Positions 41,177 to 49,767 are shown, counted from the stretch's first letter. The stretch: 64,000 nucleotides of DNA from an uncultured Collinsella sp. (GCA_902493375.1 CABUPH010000012.1:8771-72770); one strand, 5' to 3'. The notes: generated by a model from the letters alone, not told the origin. Numbers and translations are program-made.

Positions 41177-41680
41177 CTATTCTTGGCAAGAGCGCACGCA
41201 ATTGCGGCGCAGCTCGACGGCGAGTTCTGTTCGCGTGCGGCGTCCAGAAACGAGGTTCTGAATCCAAGCATAGTACTGGTTGTCTTTGGGTTCGGGGCTG
41301 TCGGACAGCACGACCGGAGTGCCGGCGAGCCTTAGGACGGACAGCGCAAAGACAAGGCTGGTGCGCTTGTTGCCGTCCTCGAAGATGTGGTCCTTGACCA
41401 TGTGCTCGGCAACGTAGGTGACCTGGTCAAAGATGTCCGCGAATCGATCGGCCGGCGATTGGCCGAATATCGTGCAGAACGCACCCGAAAGTACGGACTC
41501 GACGCGCCCAAGTTCGAGCGTGGCCCTGTTGCCTGTGGCGTCGGTCGTATAGCAGCGTCCGATCGTCAACAGTGTGTCGTGCAGGCGCATCACGGCGCCG
41601 ACCATGGCCTCGAGCGATCCGGTGTCGTCGAGCACGAGCGGGACGATCGGATCTGCGCGCCGCTGCGCAACCGCCATCAT
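41177..41680 (-). CDS. Fic/Doc-family toxin
   Basis: The 167-residue product carries the Fic/Doc core HIFEDGNKRTSL (H-x-F-x-D-G-N-K-R), about residues 95-106. Doc-type proteins transfer phosphate or AMP to targets such as EF-Tu; the K in place of the second G of HxFxDGNGR is of the Doc type, so phosphotransfer is more likely than AMPylation. Two ATGs (41680, 41677) fit; the first overlaps the stop of the small upstream ORF (ATGA), as in antitoxin-toxin pairs. The operon starts at 43212. Confidence 0.85.
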   Translation of the reverse strand: MMAVAQRRADPIVPLVLDDTGSLEAMVGAVMRLHDTLLTIGRCYTTDATGNRATLELGRVESVLSGAFCTIFGQSPADRFADIFDQVTYVAEHMVKDHIFEDGNKRTSLVFALSVLRLAGTPVVLSDSPEPKDNQYYAWIQNLVSGRRTRTELAVELRRNCVRSCQE

Positions 41681-41862
41681 GAGTTCTCCAACAGCCTGAG
41701 CGCGTTGGGCATGTTCGAAATGGTCAGCCGAATAGCTTCGTCGATTGACGTGGTGCCGCCGAGCAAAATCGGTGATGCTGAATTTGCCACGTGCGCAGTT
41801 GAATGATCTTCTTGAGCAATGCAATCAGCGCCGTCATCTTGTTGAACATAGCTCCAAGGCAT
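41677..41862 (-). CDS. Small ORF upstream of Fic, probable antitoxin
   Basis: The 61-residue product begins MPWSYVQQDDG and ends RLTISNMPNALRLLENS. It overlaps the Fic start by 4 bp, the usual place of a Doc antitoxin, but it does not look like Phd. Both ends resemble the 92-residue product of 43739-44017 (MLWSYVQLDDG and FLTEFVRSNAPFIFELAE), so the two belong to one family, with about 30 central residues missing or changed here. Confidence 0.6.
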   Translation of the reverse strand: MPWSYVQQDDGADCIAQEDHSTAHVANSASPILLGGTTSIDEAIRLTISNMPNALRLLENS

Positions 41863-41873
41863 ATCTGACTCCT

Positions 41874-42563
41874 CTATAGCTTTACAGACGAAATAGCCTG
41901 CGAGTCGTACTCCAGAGCAATCGGTTGCCAGACGAGGTCTTCGATGGTGCAGTTTAGGGTGTCTGCAAGCGCCAATGCCGAGGAAACCGAGGCGCGGCGT
42001 AGGTCGAGCTGGTTCTGCTCGTAGAGTTGTATGGCGCGAAGCTTAACCCCCGATTGGGCGGCGAGCTGTTTTTGCGTTAGTCCGGCAGCCTTTCGTGCCG
42101 CCTTGAGGCCCTTTTTGTCCGCTTGGGCGTTGTTCCATTTTTCGATGACAATCTGGGCGAATTTATCTTCGGAGGCCTCGTGGAGCGGATGGTACGAGCC
42201 GATGATCCAATCGAGCGGAGCGACTTCGAGTAGCTTATTAAAGCCCAAGCTGCTCATCCATTGCGTATAGGCCATAACCCACCCCGCCCAATACTGAGGC
42301 GAACGGTCGAACGGATAGGTCTCCCTACATCTGACGGGGGTCAGTCCCGCATGGGCGATAATATCGCGCGCGAGCTCGTCGCCCGCCATGCCGCAGACGA
42401 CGCGAGGCATACCGCGCTCAAACTGTTTCATCTCAAGAGCGTTCGACAGGATCGCCGTCAACTCGGCTGGAGTAAGCCCTTGGTCACAGAGAGCAAAATC
42501 GACCGCCTCGCCCAGCGTTCTCATTGCATCCTCGAGATACATCTCACTGTAGGCGTGGGTCAT
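41874..42563 (-). CDS. XRE-family HTH protein, probable antitoxin to the DUF3990 protein
   Basis: The 229-residue product has a C-terminal helix-turn-helix of the Cro/XRE type (about 157-215): GLTQKQLAAQSGVKLRAIQL then QLDLRRASVSSALALADTL. The N-terminal ~150 residues are a neutralising-type domain without known motifs (they resemble DUF-type antitoxin parts such as QYWAGWVMAYTQW). It overlaps the DUF3990 gene by 20 bp. It probably binds the palindromic operator at 43225-43277 and represses the whole operon. Confidence 0.8.
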   Translation of the reverse strand: MTHAYSEMYLEDAMRTLGEAVDFALCDQGLTPAELTAILSNALEMKQFERGMPRVVCGMAGDELARDIIAHAGLTPVRCRETYPFDRSPQYWAGWVMAYTQWMSSLGFNKLLEVAPLDWIIGSYHPLHEASEDKFAQIVIEKWNNAQADKKGLKAARKAAGLTQKQLAAQSGVKLRAIQLYEQNQLDLRRASVSSALALADTLNCTIEDLVWQPIALEYDSQAISSVKL

Positions 42564-43212
42564 CGCCCGTCATCCCCTCTCGAATGATATCGACGATACG
42601 TATTCCCTCAAACGGGTTTTCGGCAAGGAGCTCCCGATACTGCGCCCTTGCCGCTTCATCTCGTTCCTTGGCCAATGGACCATACAGAGCTTGCTGCGCA
42701 CGTTCAAATCCATCAAAACGAATGCTCTTAAACGCACGCTCGCTTTTGAGCACAATCTGCTCCCCCAGGTTACCGAGCCTCATAGATCGTCCAAGCTGAT
42801 CGACGGTGATCGTATTGTTTACAAAAGCTCTGGCATAGCTAAAGTACGAGTCGTCCGCACGCCACCCCCTTATTACGTCGCAAGTGCTCGTCTGAGGTAG
42901 AAAGTGATCATGGAGATATTCGCACGCCCCCGCGGCAATGGCGGTATCTTTGCGAAAAGAACGATGCTCAACGAGTAACGCTATCCAATGCAGGACGCAA
43001 TATTGCGGCGATAGCAAGTCGAGAACTTTGAGATCGGCTATATCGAGTTCATAGCGATTCGCAAAGCCATCGGCATCGCGCGAGCATGCCCATTCCCTTG
43101 CAAGGTCGAGGCTCTCTGTGCAATAGAATCCCTGTCCATAGTCGTTATAAATTTTCCCCAGGCCAAGCTGGGGAGTCTCAATGATTTTCTGAGAACCATG
43201 CCACAGTTCCAC
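42544..43212 (-). CDS. DUF3990 protein, probable ADP-ribosyltransferase-like toxin
   Basis: The 222-residue product has the DUF3990 opening LWHGSQKIIETPQLGLGKIY and YGQGFYCTESLDLAREWA, the H/Y/E-type layout of ART-like folds (HGS for the His motif; a later catalytic Glu cannot be fixed by eye). DUF3990 genes are commonly paired with XRE antitoxins, as here. The GTG start at 43212 has an AGGAGA site. It is the first gene of an operon with the XRE gene, a small ORF and Fic. Confidence 0.8.
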   Translation of the reverse strand: MELWHGSQKIIETPQLGLGKIYNDYGQGFYCTESLDLAREWACSRDADGFANRYELDIADLKVLDLLSPQYCVLHWIALLVEHRSFRKDTAIAAGACEYLHDHFLPQTSTCDVIRGWRADDSYFSYARAFVNNTITVDQLGRSMRLGNLGEQIVLKSERAFKSIRFDGFERAQQALYGPLAKERDEAARAQYRELLAENPFEGIRIVDIIREGMTGDDPRLQ

Positions 43213-43224
43213 GCGAGTCTCCTA

Positions 43225-43277
43225 ACAGGTATCGCTCTAGCGATAGTATAACATACTATCGCTAGAGCGATACCTGT
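43225..43277. promoter_or_regulatory. Perfect 25 bp inverted-repeat operator of the toxin-antitoxin operon
   Basis: Arms 43225-43249 and 43253-43277 are exact reverse complements with a 3 nt centre. Each arm contains a palindromic half site TATCGCTCTAGCGATA (or its reverse), so there are two nested operators. On the minus strand a candidate promoter TTGAAT (43278-43283) - 17 bp - GATAGT (43255-43260) overlaps it. The ribosome site of the DUF3990 gene begins directly after. Confidence 0.85.
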
Positions 43278-43316
43278 ATTCAAATAGCAAGAGGGTGTCT
43301 GAAACCGAGTTTGAGT

Positions 43317-43424
43317 TCAATACTGGCTTCTAAGGCTCGCCGAGTCCGGAAGTATGCGACAAAATTCAGACTTGCTGATCACGCCGGAGCACACTAACGC
43401 CTCGTCCTGTTTACAGTGCTTCAT
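43317..43424 (-). pseudogene. Remnant ORF downstream of the MNT gene, place of a HEPN partner
   Basis: A 35-codon ORF starts inside the MNT gene end (14 bp overlap) with MKHCKQDEALV and stops quickly. In MNT/HEPN pairs the HEPN toxin gene starts exactly here, so this is probably the stump of a deleted HEPN gene. The remaining residues are not recognisable. Confidence 0.4.
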
Positions 43425-43710
43425 AGATGCGCACCTCATCTTGTTCGATGCTTTTGCGGAATGGCGGGCGCATGTGCTCTGGTGGGTTGGTGACGATATC
43501 AACCTTTCGCCCAAGTTCCCTCTCGAGCTCATGGGTGAGTTCGTAAAGCGTGCCGAACGTCATGGTGTCGCCGCAGATTAGGCGCAAGTCAATATCGCTA
43601 TCGGGCGTTTGTTCGCCTCAGGCAAACGAGCCAAATAAATATGCTTCGCTGACGTCGTATTGAGCAAGCACGCGAGAGGCGGAGGTGGATATGTCGGTAG
43701 GCGAAATCAT
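43411..43710 (-). pseudogene. MNT-type nucleotidyltransferase (HEPN/MNT antitoxin), broken by an internal TGA
   Basis: Reading from the ATG at 43710 gives 99 codons with one in-frame TGA at 43618-43620. The residues around it read YLFGSFA-stop-GEQTPDSDIDLRL, where MNT proteins have GSFARGE...SDIDL; the change CGA to TGA explains it. The catalytic GSF and DxD motifs are otherwise intact, and the C-terminus runs to a normal stop. MNT antitoxins AMPylate HEPN toxins; here the toxin gene appears lost, which would relax selection. Confidence 0.8.
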
Positions 43711-43738
43711 GGGTTATTTGCCGTTCAACAGTAGAGCG

Positions 43739-44017
43739 TCAGGGGGCCAGCGCCGAAACCGCCGGTCCGGCTTTTTGCCGTTCTGCAAGCTCGAAGATAA
43801 ACGGGGCGTTTGATCTAACAAATTCTGTCAAGAAATTGAGGTCATCAGCAGTAAATCCTTCAACGTTAAACCATTTGACCGCAGGCAAGAAGCATTCTGC
43901 ATGGTCAAAGCCAAGGTCAACCGGACGCTCGACGGCTACGCGAACGGTCCCGTCATCTCTTGTCTCTGAGTAGGCAAACTGAGTGCCGTCATCTAGCTGA
44001 ACATAGCTCCAAAGCAT
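43739..44017 (-). CDS. Small protein of the MxWSYVQ family, antitoxin-like
   Basis: The 92-residue product (start 44017, GAGG site) has no known domain. Its ends match the Fic-linked small ORF at 41677-41862. It lies 28 bp before the decayed MNT gene. A perfect 10 bp inverted repeat directly abuts its ribosome site, which suggests autoregulation, or control of translation through a hairpin. A DNA-binding or antitoxin role is inferred from position only. Confidence 0.6.
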   Translation of the reverse strand: MLWSYVQLDDGTQFAYSETRDDGTVRVAVERPVDLGFDHAECFLPAVKWFNVEGFTADDLNFLTEFVRSNAPFIFELAERQKAGPAVSALAP

Positions 44018-44026
44018 TGCTGCCTC

Positions 44027-44051
44027 GTTTATAACTTTTTGAGTTATAAAC
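44027..44051. promoter_or_regulatory. 10 bp inverted repeat abutting the ribosome site
   Basis: GTTTATAACT (44027-44036) and AGTTATAAAC (44042-44051) flank a 5 nt centre, ending where the GAGG site of the 44017 ORF begins. Operator or translational hairpin. Confidence 0.65.
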
Positions 44052-44077
44052 CTGCCCCTAACGCGGGATGAATCGCA

Positions 44078-44755
44078 CTAGTTACCAGACCCAAATACGT
44101 CATCTACAAGATCAGGCAAGTCTGTCCATACTTGATAGGCGGCAACGTTGTCCGGATTCATTTCTCTTGCACGACGTTTATTATCCGTATTGTGCTTTGC
44201 GGCATTGGTCAAAGCCTGGCCCTTGTTGCCGTCAATCATTTCGAGATTTACCGACTTGAACTTTGACGCGGAGGACCTGTTGGGGTCAGTAGATTTTAGA
44301 ACGCCAAGGTCGCGCGCTCTTTTCTCACACTGTGGCGTCGATGCAAAAGTTTCCGGGCATGGTGAGACATGATCGATAAGCCATACTTCAAAGCATGGAT
44401 TGGAGATCGCGAGCCTAACTCCTTTTGTCTTTGCTTCTCGTTCTGCTGCGGCTAGGTTTCTGAACTCATCTGAATCAACAACGATCCATGCGGAACTCAA
44501 TGCTTCGATTTCGCCCGCTTTAACGGCCTTTTTATCTGAATCGAGCTCTCGCGAAAGCTGCTTGGCCACCTTCAAAGGGTCTCCGTCAATATGCCGATAC
44601 AGCACGCTTCCGCGAACGTCCATTTCAGTAATAAGGAAGTTAAAGTATTCGGTTTCGGTCACCTTTCCATTGGACACAATTAGGTGGCGCTTTCGCTTGG
44701 CTCTTGTCTGCTTTTTGCGGCCGCGAGCAAGCCCCCTCCTTTCTGTTTTAGCCAT
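44078..44755 (-). CDS. RloB-family protein (AbiL-like system, second component)
   Basis: The 225-residue product matches RloB/AbiLii: an N-terminal basic stretch, then HLIVSNGKVTETEYFNFL, IVVDSDEF, and the family signature ISNPCFEVWLIDH. RloB is often read as a TOPRIM-like nuclease; its usual CEG-x-x-TE motif is here SNGKVTE, so the first acidic residue is Asn, which may weaken catalysis. It overlaps the ATPase gene by 8 bp, as in AbiL/RloAB pairs that block phage growth. Confidence 0.85.
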   Translation of the reverse strand: MAKTERRGLARGRKKQTRAKRKRHLIVSNGKVTETEYFNFLITEMDVRGSVLYRHIDGDPLKVAKQLSRELDSDKKAVKAGEIEALSSAWIVVDSDEFRNLAAAEREAKTKGVRLAISNPCFEVWLIDHVSPCPETFASTPQCEKRARDLGVLKSTDPNRSSASKFKSVNLEMIDGNKGQALTNAAKHNTDNKRRAREMNPDNVAAYQVWTDLPDLVDDVFGSGN

Positions 44756-46043
44756 CTATGTCAGCGCCTTCCTTCATGAGTTGGGCTACAAGTTGATGAA
44801 AACTTGGGTTGGGCAGCGGCACGTAGACTCCGTTCATATAATTGCGCCCCAGATTCTCATTTGCGCGAGGGGAATATTCCATAGCAGCAATCAATTGCGA
44901 AGCACCTTCAGAGTCCTTTTCTACAAACCAAACCTGATCTCGTTCAAGCACCTCTTCCATGGGACTCGTGCGCGTCATCAAGGTGACATCATGAGTTGAG
45001 AAGATCAGCTGCGCACCCCTTGGATTAGTGCTGGGATCGGCAAACAGTGAGACAAAGTCGCGCAACAGCGTGGGATGAAGGCTTGAATCAAGCTCGTCAA
45101 TTACTGTTGTGGCCCCACTGCTTAAAGAACGTAAGGCTACCGAGAAAAACGCCAGCGCAGCTTTTGTGCCCTCCGATTCATGGGCGGAGTCCAGCCAAAA
45201 GCCATCTCCCGAGCCTTTGTGGTGGAAGAACAGGTCATAAGCGAACGACAATTTAAAGTCTTCTGCAATTTTATTACGTGCCTCTTCCGGAATCTCATCG
45301 AGTCCAATGAGTGAGTCTTTTAAACCCATGACGCCTTCCGATTGACGGACATCCATGCCGTCAATTCCGATATCAGCATATTTAATGAGCTGAGATAGCA
45401 TCTGAGCTCGTGCGTCATCGTTGATAAACAGCTTTTTTATGGTGGCGAGTTCTGCTAGATAATGCGTTGCATCATAGAGATTGATGTCATTGGCAAGAGC
45501 TGTGAATGCGGGTTGAATTACATCACTTCCAGCCGCCGCTGCAGCAGATAAGAACAAAGAATTATTGCGCGTGATATCCCAAAGTTGTTTTTTTGCACCT
45601 GTAAAGGTACTACCAAATTTAATTGACTGTTCCCCGTTTATCGAAGAGCGGTCATAGAGAAGGGACGGCTGTTTTGATCGATACACAGTGAGGTTCTCAT
45701 ATGTAACCTCATTTTTGTTCACACCAAATGAAAACTCATACTTTAAGTTGCTAGCGATAAAATCTATCGAGAATTCTGTGTCACTTGATCGCGATTCCGA
45801 GTCAAGTAAAAAGGGGACGATGGGTATTTGAGAATTCGCATCGCCTGCCGCATAACCTGTACGAATAAAGTAAGAGACAAAGTAAAGAGCATTTAGGAAA
45901 TTTGATTTGCCTGACGCGTTTGCGCCGTAAACCGCAGCCACTCGCACAGGCCCAAGTTCCTTTTTGCTCGAAATCGGTTCAAACGAGAACTGTTGAGCAT
46001 CTCGAAAGCTCTGAAAGTTCTTAAATGAAAAATTGAGGATCAT
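44748..46043 (-). CDS. AAA ATPase of an AbiL/RloAB-like phage-defence pair
   Basis: The 431-residue product is an ABC/SMC-like AAA15 ATPase: NFQSFRD near the N-terminus, Walker A GANASGKSN (about 41-49), a signature-like SEGTKAALAF, Walker B TTVIDELDSSLH and an H-loop IFSTHD. It pairs with the RloB gene. The ATG at 46043 is chosen over 46097 (AAAAGGAT upstream, conserved start MILNFSFKNF). It is A/T-richer than the core genes, consistent with transfer. No promoter was fixed in the 265 bp upstream. Confidence 0.88.
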   Translation of the reverse strand: MILNFSFKNFQSFRDAQQFSFEPISSKKELGPVRVAAVYGANASGKSNFLNALYFVSYFIRTGYAAGDANSQIPIVPFLLDSESRSSDTEFSIDFIASNLKYEFSFGVNKNEVTYENLTVYRSKQPSLLYDRSSINGEQSIKFGSTFTGAKKQLWDITRNNSLFLSAAAAAGSDVIQPAFTALANDINLYDATHYLAELATIKKLFINDDARAQMLSQLIKYADIGIDGMDVRQSEGVMGLKDSLIGLDEIPEEARNKIAEDFKLSFAYDLFFHHKGSGDGFWLDSAHESEGTKAALAFFSVALRSLSSGATTVIDELDSSLHPTLLRDFVSLFADPSTNPRGAQLIFSTHDVTLMTRTSPMEEVLERDQVWFVEKDSEGASQLIAAMEYSPRANENLGRNYMNGVYVPLPNPSFHQLVAQLMKEGADIDG

Positions 46044-46308
46044 CTTCAGAATCCTTTTCAAAAAAGTTGATTCACCGCAGACATTCTTTAATAACAAGGA
46101 AAATTATATTGTTTTAAAACCATTATTTGTTAGTTTCGAACAAATATCTACTTTAAATTGAGATTCAAACTAAAGGTCTCAGCAAGTCCATACAACATAA
46201 TGTCTGAAACTGATTTTCTACACTGCTTTTAAGAACAATTTTCAATGATGTCCGCACGCGGCTTTAGATTTCTTTTGTCCATCAGAGCTGTAAAACGAAA
46301 GGGACGAA

Positions 46309-46650
46309 ATGTTGTTTTGCAAGGACGGGTCCAGTTGGCTGGATGTTATAGATGATGCAGGCGTTCTGGTTCGCCGCCTAGAAATACTTGAGAACCTTCT
46401 CCGAAAGTGCACCTTCGATATGCCGAGAACAGAATGCAAGTTCGTGGATGATACCGCTGAGGGATATGACGGAAGCGAAATGTTGCTGTTTCTCGATGAG
46501 TCTTTATTGGAGCTAATTGAAAGCTATAGAACTCAGATTAAGAAATACAAAGTTGCATCTAAAAGGGGCCAGACCGACTTTGGAACCAGCACAACCGTAG
46601 GAAGAAAGAAATCGAGGATCCCCGCTATTCAAATTGATAAACCAGCATAA
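46309..46650 (+). CDS. Hypothetical protein
   Basis: The 113-residue product has an AAAGGGA site before its ATG. It has no signal, TM helix or known motif; the N-terminal part is acidic with helix-forming segments and the C-terminus is basic (GRKKSRIP). It is followed 154 bp later by a second hypothetical gene on the same strand. No function is suggested. Confidence 0.5.
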   Translation: MLFCKDGSSWLDVIDDAGVLVRRLEILENLLRKCTFDMPRTECKFVDDTAEGYDGSEMLLFLDESLLELIESYRTQIKKYKVASKRGQTDFGTSTTVGRKKSRIPAIQIDKPA

Positions 46651-46804
46651 TTAATTTGAATTTGGGTAGGGCTGAAAGGTAACACGGAGTTCACACCTTA
46701 ACCCTGTTTGCCCTCGTCTTTCATTCACTTGTGGCGAGGGCCTCGCACCTTCTATAAGAGCGCGAGTTGAATTATGTTTCACTTATAAGGGCGGAGGATC
46801 CGGC

Positions 46805-47959
46805 ATGAGCAAGAACAAAAGCGACCAGAACGCGCACGAAGAGCAAGTGTTCAACGATGTTCTTGAGCTATCGATGGCCTCGGGTGGTTACAAGAAGAAG
46901 GCCGCCTTGAAGGTGAGTGGATCTATTAACGCAGACAGCGAGTGCCCTGATATTGTTATAGCCCGCGAAAATGGATCCATTGTTGGTTTGGAGCATTTTA
47001 GAATCGACCATAACATCAAACATGGTCGAAACGCTCAATCAAAATCTGCTGAGCTCACATCGGTAATGAAAGCTGACTATGAAAAGCTGGTGCCAAGGCT
47101 TAAAGCCGACGACGTATCGTCGGAGGAAATGGCGAGTTTAGTCGCAAACTATGTCTCATTGGCAAAATATCATCAAAGCTGTGCATGTTGCGATGATTTG
47201 ACGCGCTCTCTAGATGCCCGATTGTTTGGTGGAAAAACAGGCCATGCAAGTAAATTACCTAAATACCGCAATCACCTTATTGAACTTAGCGGTGTTGATG
47301 GACGCATTGAATTGGGCTATTTGATTGAAATTCATTCAGATTTTCAGGGATTATTCATGCACGATGGAACAAGAGTGGCCCGCCTCGACAGTGGACAATG
47401 CCCACTTTATGCGGAAATTTACGATCTCCTTTTCAAGGCATCTTGCGAGGTCGATTGGATCCTAATAGGTTTTTACCCATGCCTGACTGACCAGATTGCG
47501 AATGCCGCCATCATAGATTTTCGTAACAATATGTTTAAGGAGAGCTGCCGCAGGCAGCGCCTTAAAAGAACGGAATATTTAGGTCTAGGTAAAACGGAAC
47601 CCTTTCTCAAACAAAGCAGAGCCGGAGAAACAGAAATTGAGCTTTGCGGAGATAAGGTAAATATCTCAATCGAAAACCCCGCTGAAGGGATTTGCCCTGA
47701 GCTTCTATTTGGCACCGCGATCATTGATACTGCAAGAGCATTAAATCTTGATAGAAGCGGTGAACCGTATACAGCAACGATTTCTGTTCAATTGATTTAC
47801 GAACTCGTGCGGATGAGGAGCAAGGGGATTCGAGGCATTGTGACAATTTACGATGTTATGCGGCTGCTTTTAGAAATTGAGTGGTCTGTATTAAAACAAG
47901 AGATTGACAGTTTTGGCGTACGGTACAACATTTCCGAAACGCCAGACTTTTGCTTATAG
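46805..47959 (+). CDS. Hypothetical protein, possible nuclease-like N-terminal fold
   Basis: The 384-residue product has a clear ribosome site (GGCGGAGG, 8 nt before the ATG). Residues 47-66 read CPDIVIARENGSIVGLEHFR, a D-x(n)-E-x-H spacing that resembles PD-(D/E)xK nucleases, but this is only a resemblance. A C-x-C-C cluster (SCACCDD, about 123-129) might bind metal. It has no membrane segments. Its place between RloAB and other defence genes hints at a defence role; I do not recognise a family. Confidence 0.55.
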   Translation: MSKNKSDQNAHEEQVFNDVLELSMASGGYKKKAALKVSGSINADSECPDIVIARENGSIVGLEHFRIDHNIKHGRNAQSKSAELTSVMKADYEKLVPRLKADDVSSEEMASLVANYVSLAKYHQSCACCDDLTRSLDARLFGGKTGHASKLPKYRNHLIELSGVDGRIELGYLIEIHSDFQGLFMHDGTRVARLDSGQCPLYAEIYDLLFKASCEVDWILIGFYPCLTDQIANAAIIDFRNNMFKESCRRQRLKRTEYLGLGKTEPFLKQSRAGETEIELCGDKVNISIENPAEGICPELLFGTAIIDTARALNLDRSGEPYTATISVQLIYELVRMRSKGIRGIVTIYDVMRLLLEIEWSVLKQEIDSFGVRYNISETPDFCL

Positions 47960-48299
47960 ACAATCCGGGATGTCGCTAAGAAGCCAACTCATACAGCTCA
48001 CCAATAAGTCCGGTTTAGTATTTGCCCGCTTTAGCACCGCCGAATATTGCGAGGCAACTCTGCTGGTCTTTCACTTGGGCACCAAGGTCGACATAGATCC
48101 CGGTGCCCTTTCGTTGCCCTCAGTCCAACCTGCGACATTATTGATTGATTGTCTCACTCATGTGGACCTGGGTCGCATGTCACGATTCAGCCCATGGTCG
48201 TGTCCGTATGGCCCCTGCCTTCGATAATTGGGTGCCTTTAGACAAACACGTAAATAGTTATACCTTGTGGATGTCTCTTTCTTCCAAATGGCAGCTATC
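47960..48299. other. Gene-free stretch
   Basis: An ORF overlapping the 3' end of the previous gene reaches 48227, but has no ribosome site or recognisable motif. Nothing else is supported here. Confidence 0.4.
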
Positions 48300-49406
48300 T
48301 CAACAACGACATGCGGTAGCTAGAAACACTATACCAAGAAGGAAAAGCGTCACGGAAGTTGCGATCCAGTTGTTGTCGGCAGTCTTGGGGAGTGTTGCTG
48401 CGGTCGCGCTGGTGGCTTTAGGCTTGGAAGGCGTAGGCACCGTGGCCTTAGTCGCCGTCGTCTTTGTCGTCGTGTTTGTCTTGGGCGACGTAGCCGCAGG
48501 CTTCATCGCGGGATCCGTCGTCGGCCCCACGCCGGGCTGCCCTGCAGCAGGACCGGCACCACCATCAGGCTCGCCCGTTCCGTCACCGGACACGTCGCGC
48601 CCGTCGGTCTCCCCCGTCGGGGGCGTAGCCACATCGGGCTCAATCACCACATGCGGTGCTACCGTACCGGAGGCATCCACCACACCACTCGCACCAAAGG
48701 CCCCGTCGGCAGGCGTCACAAACCGTGCGGACACAAGCGACCCGCCCGTGCACGCTACGCCGCTATCGGCACCGGTCGCATCGAGCCACGAGGCGTCGAC
48801 GGAAAGCCGACAGCCCGCCGCGCCATCGCCTAGGCCAGCATCCTGCAGATACACACCGTAAGCGCGCACGCCCGCTCCGGACCCGGCGCCCGCGGCAACG
48901 ACGCGCCCGCCGCCGCGCACGGTCATGTCGCCTGCGATCACGCCGGCAACCGCCTCGTCCGTGATATCGGCCCCGTCCGCCCGGGCATCGACGGCGCAGC
49001 CGTCCACCACGAGCGCCCGCGAGACGTGGATCGCGCACTGCGAGCCCGATGCCGCCAGGGACCCGGTGCCGCGAAGCGTCAGGCTGCCCCACACCTCCAT
49101 GCCGCACTGCGTGATGTCCGCATCGGGCGCATTCGACTCCGTCACCGAGTTTTGCCCGGCGAGCGTCACGACCAGGTCGCCGTCGGCGGCGGTGGCGTCG
49201 CCCGCGTAGCCGTCAAGCTCCAGATGGCCGGCATCGGTTCAGGCCCAGCCGGGGCCCGACACGCCCGGCTCGCAGTACGTCGCGCCCGCGATAAACAGGC
49301 TCTCCGCGCCCGCGGCACAAGAAGGCCCGCCCAGCAAAACGCATAGGCAGGCTATGGCAACGATCTCAATGTAATGACGGCTGGTGTAGGACTCGGCAGC
49401 AAACAT
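48300..49406 (-). pseudogene. LPXTG-anchored surface protein, interrupted by an in-frame TGA
   Basis: From the ATG at 49406 (GGAG site) the frame encodes a signal peptide (IEIVAIACLCVLLGGPSC), then GPGWA, a TGA at 49239-49241, and continues in the same frame with TDAGHLELDGYAG. In related surface proteins this spot reads W-x-W-x(5)-L-x-L-x-G-Y, so the TGA replaces a Trp codon (TGG). The C-terminal half is rich in G/A/D repeats, a Pro/Thr wall-spanning stretch, and the sorting signal LPKTAD plus a hydrophobic tail. Sortase would have anchored it. Confidence 0.8.
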
Positions 49407-49767
49407 ACCCGCTCCGATCTTCGCAGGAGCCAATAGAATGTGCACCAGAAAATGCCCTGGTAACAGCAGTTATTAGTTTAGCGAGATCAATGCGTGAGCA
49501 AAGACAAATCGCGTGAGCAATGTCCACAATTAGGTGTAAATCGTTTTGCCAGTCGGTGAAAGGAAGAATCTGGGCTCGACATAATCGTGCACAACTCCGT
49601 ACGGATTGGGATGGTTGAAGTGAGCATGTGCGATAGGTACAGGGCCGGGGTTTCTAGCGAGTGGCGACAGCCGCGCGGCATCGAAAGAACGGGTGCGAAC
49701 CCATGCGAAAGCGCTGAGTATTTGCACGTTTCCGTACCGCGAATACAGTTGGTACGGAGAAAGACGA
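49407..49767. other. Gene-poor stretch
   Basis: Short ORFs on both strands have no homology that I recognise. Nothing is supported here. Confidence 0.4.

Noticed and set aside
43317..44051. CRISPR-like array from clustered palindromes near 43225-44051
   Set aside because: There are only isolated inverted repeats, with no regularly spaced direct repeats or spacers. No CRISPR array was seen in the window.
45047..45256. 69-codon plus-strand ORF within the ATPase gene
   Set aside because: Shadow of the AbiL-like ATPase coding sequence.
47904..48227. 107-codon ORF overlapping the end of the 46805 gene
   Set aside because: No ribosome site or motif, and it overlaps a better supported gene in another frame.
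48145..48861. 238-codon plus-strand ORF with a Pro/Ser-rich end
   Set aside because: Reverse of the wall-spanning and sorting-signal part of the LPXTG gene; the minus strand gives LPKTAD plus a hydrophobic tail.
43618..49241. TGA recoding (selenocysteine or reassigned UGA) to explain two intact genes with TGA
   Set aside because: The two TGA codons stand for different residues (Arg and Trp), TGA ends many normal genes in the window, and a third break is TAA. Nonsense mutation is simpler.
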